Assembly: GCA_012845835.1 (NCBI GenBank)
Contig: JABAKD010000004.1
Span: forward strand, 12,029,022-12,093,021
Direction of reading: 5' to 3'
Source: Undaria pinnatifida
Lineage: Eukaryota > Sar > Phaeophyceae > Laminariales > Alariaceae
Length of the DNA: 64,000 bases
In this document: in pieces, positions 42,214-54,061 of the stretch
Numbering within the stretch: the stretch's first letter is position 1
How the letters are laid out: each line of letters begins with the position of its first letter
The notes under the pieces: model-generated
Database searches by the model: none
What the model saw: only the letters and a program-made list of their open reading frames with translations
What the model was told of the DNA's origin: nothing
Program-made: the position numbers and the translations under genes

Positions 42214-45200
42214 GTTGTTGGTTGTTGTCTGTAGGAAGGGCAGCGGAAGGAGGGGCCACACGAACCGCAGTAAAAGGGGCCAAAAATGGGCAGCACTGAC
42301 CCCAACTGCAGTGCAGGTGTGAAACACAGTAAAGGTAAGCCTGCACCCATCGCACCAAAACAGGCAGAATTTAACCTAGGCGGGAGGGGTAAAGCAGGAA
42401 AGCGTCGCCCAAAACGCCCACGCCCATCGTACCACAATAGGCAACATTTTACCTAGGTGCAGTGGGGGGGCGGGGGGGGGTAGCACAGTAAAGGGTTGCC
42501 CAATAAGCCCGCGCCCATCGCACCAAAACAGGCAGCATTTATCCCATACAAGTGTAGGGGGGCAGCACAGTAAAGATTCGTCTAACACTTCGACGCCCAT
42601 CGCACAAAACAGGCAGCAAACCGAGGTGCTGTGTAGGGGGAAAGGGGCACAGTAAAGAGTCGCCCTACACGCCGACGCTCATCGCACCAAAACAGGCAGC
42701 ATGTAACCTAGGTGCTGTGTAGGGGGGGTGGCAAGATAGAGCATCGCACAGCTAACCGTAAAAAAGCAGGCAGCATCGGCCCTAACAGTGGTTTAGGGGG
42801 TGTAGCACAGTAGAGGATCGCACAGCTAGCCGCATAAAAACGGGCAGCATCTTTCCCAACAGAAGTGTAGGGGGGAGATAGCACAGTAGAGGATCGCGCC
42901 GCCAACCGTATACAACAAGGGCAGCATCTGCCCTAGCACAGTAAAGGATCGCACGGCTAACCGTATAAACACAGACCCAACAGTAGTGTAGGGGGGGGTA
43001 GCACAGTAGAAGATCGCGCCGCCAACCGTATAAAAAACGGGCAGCATCCACCCGAATAGTGGTGTAGGGGGGAGTAGCCCAGTAGAGGGTTGCACAGGTG
43101 CCAACCAGAAAACAAGGCCATTACATAGCCCGAACAAAGTAGTGTCTCCACCGACCGCACTATAGGGGAACGGTCGCGCCTACAGTAGTGCTGCCCGCTG
43201 CATTATAGCTGCTGTGCCCAAGGTAGCGACAACACCAACCGCACGACGCAATATAACCCCCGAACAAGGGAGTTTCCCCACCGTCCGCACTATAGGGGGA
43301 CGATCGTGCCTACAGTAGTGCTGATTGCTGTAGCGTCGCTGCTGTGTTAACAGGTAACGGCAAATCCAACCGCACCAAGATGGGTAGTATAGCGTCCGAA
43401 CAAGGCAGTTCCCCCACCGACCGCACTATAGCGGGACGGTCAAGCCTACAGTATGCCGATTGCTGCAAGATTGCTCCTGTGACCATGGGTGACGACAACA
43501 CCAACCGTCGAAGAAAGGTAGTATAATACCAAGACCAGCTGTAGAAAAGGTGTGCACGCCCGCAGCCGAATAGAAAGGCTGTTTGCCCCCAAGTACCGCA
43601 TCAAACGGGCTGATCCCCACTTGCACTGTTAATATTAAAAGCTATAAAGCGCCGTATTTCCGTGAACTGTAGTAAACGCTCTGTAACGGGCAGTACCTGT
43701 CTGAACATGTGCAGTGAGAAAAAAATACAGCATAGAGCTTAGCAGCATCGTGAAGGGCAGCATATGTACTAACAGCACCATCCAGAAAGGCAGCGTTTGT
43801 GCCGAGAGTGTTATGCTTAGCGTCTCCGCCAACTGTAAACCGCATTGCAACAGACAATATCCGTGGTGGCATTTCAAACGTGAAATTGCATCATCGACCC
43901 TAGCTGCATTGTGGAAGGGCAACACATGAACCGGCAGAAGTAGGAAGACGGCCTAACGCCTGGACAGCTGAAAAGTAAATCCTTACCCCCACCGACCGCA
44001 CTAGAAAGGGGCATTTGCGTCGACAGCAGTGCAGTGTGCCGCACTATCGCAGCTGTCCCCATGAAAAAAGTGGTATTAGCCCCCGCGTAGCCATGAATGG
44101 TGGAATATATGGCATCGCACACGCCGACAGCGCGTTGTCCAAAAGAAGGCAGCACAGAGTATCAGTGTTCACTAAATTCAAGTTCTAGTCACGGGAGCGC
44201 CAAGACAAAAAACGCTCGAATCGAACCTGCCAGGAGCACTCGCGCAGCAGCGGAGGGTGTCAGAGCCGCAGTGCTGCAACTGTGGACGCTGGGACAGTGA
44301 AGGTTCGAGCTATGTGGTGAATGGGCACGAGCAAAGAAGGCGGCTCGGCTGCTGTACAGTGTCTTCTGCAGCAAAGAATCCGGCGGTATATGGCATGTAT
44401 TGACAGCGAACCCGTTATGCTGCACTGTAGTTGGTAGCGCCGCGAACATGATGGTGGTTAAGCTACGTGACGCAATGGAACGCTGTTGATCGCGAACGAT
44501 CGGGGTGGGGTCCGGGTTGCGTCACATTAGTAGCTGTGCTATTTCAGCAGAAACCGAGCACAGATTGTCTGACGCGCAAGACAGATCGGCGCATGTGCTG
44601 AAACCCATACGATAACGCGTGTATGTGCTGGAATAAAACGGCGAACGAGAAATCCCAAACATTCCGCGAGCACCGCCTGTTCCTTCCCAAGGAGGACCAC
44701 AAGGAAGAAGCCCCGACATGAGCTCCTATACCATGGTGCCCGTAGTCCAAGGGGTCCCGCTAAGGGCGGTCTGGCTCCGTCGGCAAAGGTGTATGCAGGC
44801 CGATGGGCTCCCTCAGCAAGCGAAGTCCCCGTCGCTGGTCCCTCTAAGGATTGATTCCAGTATGATTGTCCGTAGCGCGTCGTGCATATGCCTCAGCCCC
44901 GAAGCGCAAAAAAAAACACAGATCGACGGACTGTTTTGGGGCTTGTGCTGGCAACTCGCGGAGATGTGCAGTGCAACACGCTGGCCGAGCACGGAGGGAA
45001 CACGTCTGATGGGTGGGGGCTTGGGCAGTTCCGCTGCGGAGTGGTCCATGTGACACAGCTGGCGGGAAACTGATGCGACCAAAAGCCGAGACAAGGAGTG
45101 TGTTCTGAAGAACAGTGTTACCCACACTTAGTTGGAAGGTGTCGTCCGTGTGGTACGTTCCCGGCGACCAACAGGAGGGGCCCCTCCCACGTCACTGCTG

Positions 45201-45374
45201 TTGTGGTCGCCGTTGTAGAAGGAAGGGCGCTTTCTCCATTGAGAAGCCACCCGTGAAGGAACAGGGGTTGTGGGGTCGATGGAAAGCAAAAGAAAAATTG
45301 CTGCGAAAACAACTATCGTAGAGATTGGAGGAAAGCTGCCACGATAGCAAGTCAAGCCTAAGACGACGCCATAT
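42214..45374 (-). other. Untranslated leader of copy B
   Basis: About 3.2 kb between the PBS and gag. It is similar in block order to A's leader. Frames are short and not conserved. PBS TGGCGTCG lies just below the LTR edge. Confidence 0.6.
42340..43080 (-). repeat. Leader repeat array of copy B, short and diverged
   Basis: Minus-strand units share GGTGCGATGGGCG-like, TTTACTGTGC and C-tract blocks with the 83-bp array of copy A, but are fewer, less regular and mixed with a GTATAAAACGGGC-like variant. Confidence 0.7.
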
Positions 45375-45644
45375 TGTAAGGGTATTTGGGCGGGGACACA
45401 GAGTGTTCCCTGCAGGTCTGCCAATTGAGCAGGTCCTCGGAGAGTACTCAATTTCTTAGCCTTCGTAGAGACGTTGCTTTATTCGATTCCACCAGAGCCC
45501 CGGATGGCTTCCGAGATCAGAGGCACGTGCCTCCGATCTATTTCCTGACTATACTGAATATAAAACGCCAACCTTATCATACGAAACCCATGAAAAGTAT
45601 CTCAATACGGATAATTACAGGCTTTTCGAGGTCGTATCTCAACA
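45375..45644 (-). repeat. 5' LTR of copy B
   Basis: The minus strand begins TGTTGAGATACGACCTCG and aligns throughout with A's LTRs, with many more differences. It keeps the inverted repeat (GATCGGAGGCACGTGCCTC) and the polyadenylation-signal region. It lies directly beside a CTTGAGGAGCTC repeat copy. Confidence 0.88.
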
Positions 45645-45652
45645 CTCGTCGC

Positions 45653-45830
45653 TTGAGGAGCTCTCTATACCTCGGCCAAAACCGGTTTCAAAACGAAACT
45701 TCTTCTCCACCACAACTCTCACGGCCTAGGTGTGCACAACCAAACATGTTGCAAAAAGTACTGAACTTCCGACGACTTTGGGTCACGGAGCTCCGTCGTT
45801 CAGAAAACGTTTGCCAAAACGTGAAATATA
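45653..45830 (+). repeat. Dispersed CCCATGGCCTAGG-type repeat copy
   Basis: Carries CTTGAGGAGCTCTCTATACC, GGCCTAGG, TTCCGACGACTTTGGGTCAC, GGAGCTCCGTCGTTCAGAAAA and GCCAAAACGTG in order. Confidence 0.7.
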
Positions 45831-46187
45831 TAATCTAGACTACGTATAAGTGATATGTAGTCTATATATATACTAGACTATAGACTATATCTACCGTATG
45901 TATAGTCTATAGCAAGAGCGTCATTTTCAGAGCTACATATTTGCCTAGGCTTTTCTGCTGCGCAAAACGTGTAGAGAGCCAAAAAAAAATGTACTACATA
46001 CAGGAGTGCTTGCTGCAAGAAAAGTACAGCACGGCTACATACAGCCCCCCACGGCAGACCCCTCTGGAAGAGCCGGAGAGGTCAGCTTTTGCACGCTTAC
46101 ACTTTACAGTCACGCTTTGGTTGGTGGCATATACATGCTACCGCCGGGACGTGCAGCACCTTTTTCTTTCTGAGGGTGGTTGCTTGA

Positions 46188-46375
46188 GGAGCTCTATACC
46201 CCACCGAAAGAACTGTTTTCAAGGTTATTTAAAGTGCTCCCCTGTATGAACAAGCCTATGGCCTACAGCAGTAGGTATAACACGAAACAACTTTATATAG
46301 CAAAAACTGAACGAACTTACGGCCATCCCGGGTTAAGGTGCTCCGTCTTTCAGAAAACGATTCAGCCAAAACGTG
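46188..46375 (+). repeat. Dispersed CCCATGGCCTAGG-type repeat copy
   Basis: Carries CTTGAGGAGCTCTATACC, CTATGGCCTA, GGGTTAAGGTGCTCCGTC, TTCAGAAAACGATTCAGCC and AAAACGTG. Confidence 0.7.
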
Positions 46376-46879
46376 CTGCCTCCAGAGTGGCAAGCGTTCG
46401 TTTGACATCCGACATTGTGCAGCATTCCCTCAAACTCCGTCGATCTCTCACTATCAGCCCCCGAAAGAAGAACAAAACCAAGGGACATAGCTCCTCTATT
46501 GCTGTCCCCGTTACCCGACAATAGGCAGCGTAGAATAACCTTGTAACGTTTATCCCTCAGAATGAGCAGCTACGCAGAAATGCTGGCGTTCTGTGAGCTG
46601 ACGTCGCCACTTCACACTTGCATGTCGCCAAAGAGCTAACGAACCTCTAACGGACATAACTGTTGTAGACTACTGGTGGTATGACTTGTCTCTAGACAAC
46701 AGATAGCAGTTCTCCAACTTATCAACAGCCCCACAGTCCCAAACAATACATCGTAACGCTATCCCAACAACTCTAAGAATGGCCAGCCAAATTACCTGCA
46801 ACTAGACCTTCCTCGTGTTTGCAGTATTAGACACATTTCACGACACGTGCTACGCTAAACGCGCGCCATTGCTTTCCTG

Positions 46880-47095
46880 AGGCTACTGACTAAACGAGCT
46901 TGTACCCCACCCAAATTCGTGTTTTGAGTAAACTGAAAGCGCTATTGTGGTTACCGAACCCATGGCCTAGGTACATGAAATATTTGTGCGAACCTCAAAG
47001 CAAAAAAAGCGAGGTCGACATTCCGACGGTTTTGGGATAATAAGGAGCCCCCGTCAATCAGAAAAAAAGGCTTAGCCAAATGCTCGCAGTAGTTG
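46880..47095 (+). repeat. Dispersed CCCATGGCCTAGG-type repeat copy
   Basis: Carries GTACCCCACC, CCCATGGCCTAGGTACATG, TTCCGACGGTTTTGGG, GGAGCCCCCGTCAATCAG and TTAGCCAAA. Confidence 0.7.
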
Positions 47096-47379
47096 AAACG
47101 GTTAATCCCTTTTTTTGACCATTGTAGAAACCATTTTAGAACTACAAAAACAAAAACACTCCGCACTAACTCCATGCAGTTTCCCGTCAAAAACAGAGCT
47201 CAAGTAAGCAGCAACTTGTTTATTGTTCCGTCAAAAACAGAGCTTAAGTAAGCAGCAGCTTGTTTATTACAGCTTGCACCCAGACGGCAAAAGACGCATG
47301 CAGCGGTAGAGGTGACTTGGTCAAAAAATCTATATGGTCACCATTACATGATGAACATTTTTGCCCTGCAAGGTTGTTG

Positions 47380-47580
47380 GCTTGAGGACCTCTATATGTG
47401 TCCGTCACAAACCCTGACTTGGAGGAGAATCATAACTTCCTACCCGATGAGTAACCCCATGGCCTAGGAAACCAACAAAGATTGCTAAAAAAAAAACAAC
47501 AAAATTGCGACGACTTTGGGTTAACGAGCCCTGTCACACGGAACCCATTTCAGCCAAAACGTGGTATACCTTAATGTCGC
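47380..47580 (+). repeat. Dispersed CCCATGGCCTAGG-type repeat copy
   Basis: Carries GGCTTGAGGACCTCTATA, CCCATGGCCTAGGAAACC, CGACGACTTTGGGTTAACG, AGCCCTGTCA and TCAGCCAAAACGTGG. Confidence 0.7.
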
Positions 47581-48322
47581 TATCGTAGCAAGCGTCGTAT
47601 ACCTTAACAGCTCCCACCCTACCCCACGAGGTTGTTGTCAAGAGTATGAACCTTGGATTCAAATCTAAGTTAATGCGCAGTCTATTCGCACGAATAAGAT
47701 ATGCAGTTGAATCTTACGTTGAAGTTTACGATGAATCTTACGTTGAATCTTCGGTGGACCCTAGATGTAAACGTAGATTTGAGTATGTCAAGGTTGTCCC
47801 GTTGTCCCGGTATTCTACCGTACTACGGGCCTTGTTCCGAGATGATCAAGGGGTGATGCAACCCACCATGATCACTCTCCCAACTCTCCCTTCTCTCCCT
47901 GCTTTTTATTCATCTTTTTCTTCTCTCCTTGGCCTCAAGCGCCCTTTCCAAACTATCCCTTTTCTTTCTTATCACAAGTGATCTTAACAGACACTCCGGT
48001 GCCACCTCTGCATCTCTTCGCATAGAAGACAGAGCCTTCACACAACCATGGTGTTCACAGGCTACTCACAGGTTATGAGCCTCGTTGACCTCGTGAGCTT
48101 CCTTTTGCGTTGTTGAAGTTGGAGTCGTGGCGGTGTTGGCGTGAATTGTAGAAGAAAGCTCGCCGCACCTCCGATCAACAGTTGCACTCTGTGCAATATG
48201 ATCTCCCGTTCGTTTGGCACCCTTTCGTGCGAGGGCCCAGTCTAGTGCGCTGAATTCACTTGTCACTACCCACCAGAGTACCGCGCGATTAAAAATCTCC
48301 CGGGATAGTTCGGGGTCCCACT

Positions 48323-49027
48323 TTAGTGCACTTTAAAGCGGTTGTTGTCATCCCGCGAAGCATCGCATGACTTCGGGATGACGACTGTGCCGCTAAGGCT
48401 CTTACCTAAGGATCCGCTAAGGCTCTGGCTTAAAGATCCACTCGACGAAATACTTCTGTGGCTTTGCTGGCGGATTGGGCCGTAATAAATACTTCGCCAA
48501 GGATTCGGGGTCAGGGTACCGGGAGGAAGGCCTGCGAAATGTTCGTGGCGTTTAGCCCGTCTGAGGAGATCAATCGCCTCCTGGGTACGTGTGAACTCTC
48601 TCGCGTCCCAAGAGGTATGCTCGTCTGTTTCCTTCGTTGGGACTCCATCTTTTTTTTCTTCTTCTTCTTCTTCCTGCAGAAGGCATTCGTCTCGCCACTG
48701 AACGTGGTTGGGGAGGGAGGGAGAAGGGGATTGCGGGGTTGATGTGGTGGCCGATGTGGTAGTTGGTGGTGGTGGTGGTGGTGGTGGTGGTGGTGGTGAT
48801 GTGTGGTGGTGGTGGTGAGGGGGGTGGTGGGGGGAGTGGTAGTGCCGTTGTTCTCGTAGTTGAGGTTTTGTTGCTTTTGGTCGCCGTTGTCGTGGTCGTT
48901 GGTCGCGGTGCCAAGACGACATGTGACATGTTACCAACGGAGCGATTGGGGTGGGGGGTAGGGAGGGGGTCGGGTGGTTCGAATTACTTGGCGCTTGTCG
49001 CGTCCAATCTGACAAGGCACAGCGCAT
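48323..49027 (-). other. Low-complexity open frame over a (GGT)n tract, shared in part with 37005-37290
   Basis: A 234-codon minus-strand frame rich in Pro, His and Thr because it crosses a (GGT)n microsatellite (48762-48820). The part around 48555-48800 is shared with the segment beside LTR copy B. The C-terminal Ser/Leu/Gly repeats reflect a short AAGGCTC-type DNA repeat near 48390-48440. I do not think it is a proven gene. Confidence 0.3.
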
Positions 49028-50675
49028 ACACCTGTTTCACCCTGACAATAAATATAATAATACCATCACGTGGGGCATGCAATATCCCTTGTATCACCCC
49101 TGACATATATTTGATGTTAAGTGTTAGCAAGGTAGCCTAGACGCACACGAAGTATTCAAAGAGCAGCAACAATAGTCGCGGCTAGCATTAGTAGCAGCAG
49201 TGGGCAGCAGACTTGCTATTCTAGGGTTACCCTTTGGATCTACATTACACGCCAGTGTGGAACGCAGTGCAATAACAGAGTAGGCTTTGACGGTTACGGT
49301 TACAAGGACAATTTGCGGGACGGGTATATCCCTAAAACATACCTGGTACCAGGCATATTTTTGAGGCGCGTACGTTTCTCGAAGAAACTCGCGGTCATAA
49401 TAGCCTGGTGGATATCGAAGCGTAGCACTGACTGCATTTGACAAGACGACAGCTTACGAAGTAAAGGTAGACTTTGCTGGACTGGACGACAGTTCAGTAG
49501 TAGCTCTAGACAGACGTTGTGACAGTTCTCGTCGTGGAGTCAGCGCTAGTCGGCGCAAATGTCCTACCTCCCACCCGATTACTTCTGCTATTGTTGATCG
49601 TATGGTAGGCTACATACAGTAGTCGCTAGCCTACATATGAAAGTCACGTGGCTGTGTACAGGCTAGTAGTTATATTACGAGCACCTTCTTTTTGGGGCTG
49701 CGAGCGTAGCGGGTGACACGTGCTTTGGTACCATAAAGGTGGAACGTTTTTTTGTCGAGGCTATAAACATGATGAGGAGCTAAGAAAACACTTTACCTCA
49801 AAACCGGTTGAATAACAGTGCAGACTGAAAGCTTTTTCGTGATGAACACACCCATGGCCTAGGCACCCCAGAAAGGAATACTGTTGCATCTGCGGTAGTC
49901 CAAGACAGTATATCCTTCCGACGATTTTGAGTCGCGTCATTTAGAGAATAGTTTAGCCAAGAAGTGGTACACCTCAATACTGATAATACCTCAGAGCTCT
50001 ATCGTACACGCGTCCCGGGTGGTATCCAAGACACGATGGTTACACGTGACTATCTCGGGAGGCTGATGGAGGCAGTGCTATGACCACTTCGTAGGATATT
50101 TTGGGAAATAGCTTGCGACATAACCCACACGTCATCGTCGAGACGGGTGACCATGTCTACAGACAAGTAACAAAACAGGTGGAGAGGTATACTACACGTC
50201 ACCGTCGAAATGCTTGACCATGTCCACAGACAGACAGGCAACAAAACAGGTGGAGAGGTATACTATCAATATGTGTATATTCTCTTTCGAATGGTTCAGG
50301 GGGTAGTACCAATAGTGCTACATCACCACCACATGATAGCAACGTGGGACTGTATGACATCACACGACCGCTTGTGACTACAAGTGTACTTCGTGAGGGT
50401 GTGAGGATGATACCTAAAGGGCCAATAATTCAACTCCCCAGCGCACAGTACGCCTTGTAACAGTATTCTCTAACGTGCGTTACGGGATATCGTATCGTAT
50501 CCCATTGTATGCCCCGATAGGGATACGAGTATTCTCTGGACTTTTTTTCATGGCTGACGTGGCTCCTCATATGGTCGGCGTGTTACTGTGAGATCAAGAC
50601 TGCGGTGTGGGGGATGTTACGATGATGTTATGATATATGTTATGATATACCCCGGCTTCTATACCACCGGATCTG
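49028..50675. other. Non-coding region with one dispersed repeat and a short tandem duplication
   Basis: The repeat copy is at 49775-49990. A tandem duplication with AACAAAACAGGTGGAGAGG lies at about 50150-50265. No gene is supported. Confidence 0.6.
49775..49990 (+). repeat. Dispersed CCCATGGCCTAGG-type repeat copy
   Basis: Carries GAGGAGCTAAG, CAAAACCGGTTGAA, CCCATGGCCTAGGCACC, TTCCGACGATTTTGAGTC and TTTAGCCAAGAAGTGGTAC. Confidence 0.7.
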
Positions 50676-51205
50676 AGGTATCATATCATATCACAGCATA
50701 TCATATCGTAACATATCATATCATATCATATCATATCATAGCATATCATATCATAACATACCATATCATATCATATCATACCATATCTTATCATATCATA
50801 CCATATCACATCATATCATATCATAGCATATCATATCATATATATCACATCATATCATATCATATCATATCATATCATATCATAGAACATCATATCGTAA
50901 CATATCATATCATATCATATCATAGCATATAATATCATAGCATACCATATCATATCATATCATACCATATCTTATCATATCATATCATATCACATCATAT
51001 CATGTCATAGCATATCATATCATATATATCACATCATATTATATCATATCATATCATATCATAGCATATCATATCATGTCATATCATACCATACCGTATC
51101 AAATCATATCATATCATATCATATAATACCATATCATATCACATATCATATCATATCATGTCGTATTATATCATACCATATCATACTATCATACTATCAT
51201 ACTCG
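50676..51205 (+). repeat. (CATAT)n pentanucleotide satellite
   Basis: About 530 bp of imperfect CATAT units with scattered variants (CACAT, CATAG, CGTAA). Frames through it encode Tyr-His-Ile-Ser-type repeats and are not genes. Confidence 0.95.
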
Positions 51206-53097
51206 CCCGAGTGACTCTGTGTACCTCAATAAAATAAACAAGTTAGGCGATTGTTTGGCGCAGCGTGGACTCAACGATTCCGTTAGGGGTTCATATCGAA
51301 AATTTAAAAACAGCCCGAAATAAGACAGCCTATGGCCGCAAGGAACAGGGAGGTGGGCCACTCTATTACTCTCAAGCGATTGACCCCGAGCCACTGCAAA
51401 ACTAAACTTGAAAAAAAACACAACATAACAACATAACAGCCCTTATGGTAGCCCTTATGATACCGTAGCTTTTGTCGTGAGTAGGTCGTGTCTTTCAATG
51501 GCTACGAGCCGCGAATGGCTACGCTAAATGAGTGCTCTTTTAATATGGTGAGACTATGTATCCGCCATCCGACAATGTTCGATCAATCCATACTATTTTC
51601 AAGACATTACTGTTTGATGGTAGAGGGAGATGGTATCGCTGGGATCGTTCGAAAAACAAAGCTTATACCATTACTGATAGGTAGGCCATGGGATTTTTTT
51701 GTAAAGTTGTTCGTCGGGGCGGTCCAGGACGAGCACTTACTTTCAGTTTTGGCGAATTCGGTTTTGGGTCAAAACTACAGAGCGCCTCAAGCGAGAAGCC
51801 TCGGGAAACGATTGCTGATGTGTGATGATGTGTCCTGAATTGTGCTAATAATATGTGGTGATGTCCTATCCTCTGTCGTCGTAGCACGCGTCTACCCTCG
51901 GAACGAAAGAGTAACCCGTGAACTACCAATTTAATTGTGGGGGAGGTAGATAGTGCTGTGACTGTTTCGTTGGTTGTTATCGTACTTGGGTATACTGCAA
52001 CCACTGCAGAGGTACAAAGCCAGCCCCAACACATCCTTCACAGTAGTCAAACTCGCGCGCGTAACTGAGCAAGCCGATGGGGGTAGAGGTCTGGCAATTT
52101 GAGAGTCTGCTGGGTATTGAGTATTTAGTGAGTGGCCAGGTCAGCGGTAGGGGTATATCACGTTTGCGGCAAATCAATTTCGAAATGACGGCGCTCCTCA
52201 AGTGATGACAAAGAACTACGCCTGATAGTCGGAACACCGTTGGCACTTTGCACTATACTCGTCGTGGTTGCGGGTTGAACTCCATTTATTTTCTCAAAGT
52301 TAAAGTCCACTGATTGTGTAAGGTCTAGACAGACTAAAGGTCCTCAAGCGAGAAGCCCGAGGAAAAACCTACGAGGAAGCAATAAGCGTAGACCTGTGCC
52401 ATTGTGTGCGCTCTGGTCTGACCAGATAACAGTCGAACAAAGCGACAACAAAAACACGTACTGGAATCATAGCGTGCGTGCTGTCATTTTGTCGTTATAA
52501 GTTAATGATGTTTTCAGATGTTACTCGCCACCAGATAGCGTCGAAAATCATTCAGAGCGCGCCCAGTTGTTGATGGATTAGAGCGTGGTATTAGCCCGTC
52601 TGACAACAAATTGGCAAAATAAAAAAAGGTCAACCAATTGCCTACCCGAACTAAGCCTTATTTTATAACACTCTCCCACTCTGAATTGGCGGGATCGCAG
52701 GACAAAAAAGGTGGGCGCGTGAATACCAACGGGGTTTCATTTTCTGGAGACACCGCCCTGGGAGGGTATTTCTTCAAGTTCAACATGTCATCATGAGGGA
52801 AGGTCGTCAAAGCTCATGTTAGGTGGATGGTGATACTCGAAAATACCGAAAATACGACCCGGAAACTCATGGTCCTGCCGTCGACGCCCTTTGTTGAGGT
52901 ATCAGAGGGTATTATCAATAGTCCGCGTGACCAATGGTAAAAGGTTAACCAATTGCCTACCCAAACTACGTAAGCCTTATGCAAATAGCAGATGGATATA
53001 CACGAGATTCTTCTCTCATCTGCCAAAAACAGCTTTTGTACCATCGACCCTTCTTCTTCCATGTCACGACAATTTCTGCAAATTACTCCCTCCGACC
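51206..53097. other. Non-coding region with a minus-strand dispersed repeat
   Basis: The repeat copy is at 51600-51800. A separate block AAGCGAGAAGCC recurs at about 51790 and 52350. No gene is supported. Confidence 0.55.
51600..51800 (-). repeat. Dispersed CCCATGGCCTAGG-type repeat, minus-strand copy
   Basis: The minus strand carries CTTGAGGCGCTCTGTAG, CCCAAAACCG and AATCCCATGGCCTACCTATC in order. Confidence 0.65.
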
Positions 53098-53838
53098 CTA
53101 AATATAAGGGCGGTTTGGACAAAAAGCGGTATAACTCGGGTCTGCAGAACTCTTTTCCCGAACCGTTTTTTTTATTGGTTCCGCCGCACTGCTGCGCAGC
53201 GCGCAGAACAGGGGTCTTTCTGAACACACACCAGCAAGGTGCAGCCCACAACAGCAGACCGCGCCCGATCTCACCACCCCAACTTTGGAGCTCCGGTCGA
53301 ACACCTTCCCAACTGCTGTTGAGCCATGTCCGCTGCTGGGAGTGCCTCTCAAGGGACGAAACGCAAGAATTTCAGCGTTTTGGAGAGAGAAGAGGTGATT
53401 CGCCACCTTCTCGCCAACAGCAAAGACGGGGTACTGCGGCACGGTGCGTATGTGGAAGCCGCGGAGAAGTACGGGTGCAGCTGGAAGACGATAAAGGGAG
53501 TGTGGGCGAAGCATGAGCAGCGGGAGGCAGCTGGAGACCCCAGTGCGTACATCGGGAACAACCGCAAGGGCAAAAGCGGCAGAAAGGGCATCGACCTTGA
53601 GGACCTGCGTACCCGCGTGCGGGACATTCCGATGAACGAACGCCATTTCCCCGATCAGGGGATTTCACCGCACCATCCCCCCCCCCATCGAGCGTTTTTT
53701 TTTTTCTCTCTCTCCAATGCGATATTCTATCGTATGCCAAAGATATCCGAGGTCCACCTTGCCCAAATGGCACGTTTCTGCCAATAACCCTCAAACCGCC
53801 CTTATATTACGGGATTTCCAAACCGCCCTTATATTTAG
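53098..53838 (+). mobile_element. Tc1/mariner-type deletion derivative with 22-bp TIRs
   Basis: Left end CTAAATATAAGGGCGG followed by TTTGGA (53098-53119); right end is its exact reverse complement (53817-53838). TA dinucleotides at 53099-53100 and 53836-53837 fit a TA target-site duplication. An extra internal copy of the right TIR core lies at 53791-53808. It contains the N-terminal part of a transposase but no catalytic domain, so it is non-autonomous at 741 bp. Confidence 0.85.
53326..53787 (+). pseudogene. Truncated mariner-like transposase (DNA-binding part only)
   Basis: The frame starts MSAAGSASQGTKRKNFSVLE and continues REEVIRHLLANSKDGVLRHG, EAAEKYGCSWKTIKGVWAKH and GRKGIDLEDLRTRVRDIPMN. 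This matches the N-terminal helix-turn-helix region of mariner-like transposases, including the G-R-K and I-P-x-x-x-R segments. It then runs into unrelated low-complexity sequence with a T-tract and stops. The DDD/DDE catalytic domain is absent. It lies wholly inside the 22-bp TIRs. Confidence 0.75.
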
Positions 53839-54061
53839 ATAGAGTAAAACAAAAAAAATACAATAATGCAAAAAATGTTTCGCACGTACTACAGCAAGCA
53901 GGATCTGTGCGAGTATCATGCCATAGGCAACCGTTGTAGTAGTAGATGTTGTACTAGTATCAACACCATCAAGTATAATACGGGTGGCCAAGGCTACGTA
54001 TTAATACTACTACTGTTGCTGTTGCTGATGTTGTTGTTGTTGTGTGTGGGGCTATTCTTGG

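Larger units (their letters stand above)
37290..45644 (-). mobile_element. LTR retrotransposon copy B, inverted and 3'-truncated
   Basis: The minus-strand relative of element A: 5' LTR (45375-45644), PBS, leader with a short repeat array, gag, NADAR and protease-position region in the same order. Homology ends near 37290, just where copy A also changes from protease-position sequence to the RNase H stub. No pol or 3' LTR is seen below. It is more diverged from A's LTRs than those are from each other. Confidence 0.88.
45645..48300. other. Non-coding region with four dispersed CCCATGGCCTAGG-type repeats
   Basis: Copies at about 45653-45830, 46188-46375, 46880-47095 and 47380-47570, all plus strand. 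No gene is supported. An AT-rich tract with stacked TAGACTATA motifs lies at 45832-45912. Confidence 0.65.

Noticed and set aside
36990..45650. A clean intact second LTR element with both LTRs
   Set aside because: Only one LTR (45375-45644) was found; homology to element A ends near 37290 and no pol or 3' LTR follows.
48323..49027. 234-codon His/Pro-rich protein
   Set aside because: The composition is explained by a (GGT)n tract and short tandem DNA repeats; part of it is a dispersed segment also found at 37005-37290.
50588..50932. 114-codon Tyr/His/Ile/Ser-repeat frame
   Set aside because: It is a translation of the (CATAT)n satellite.
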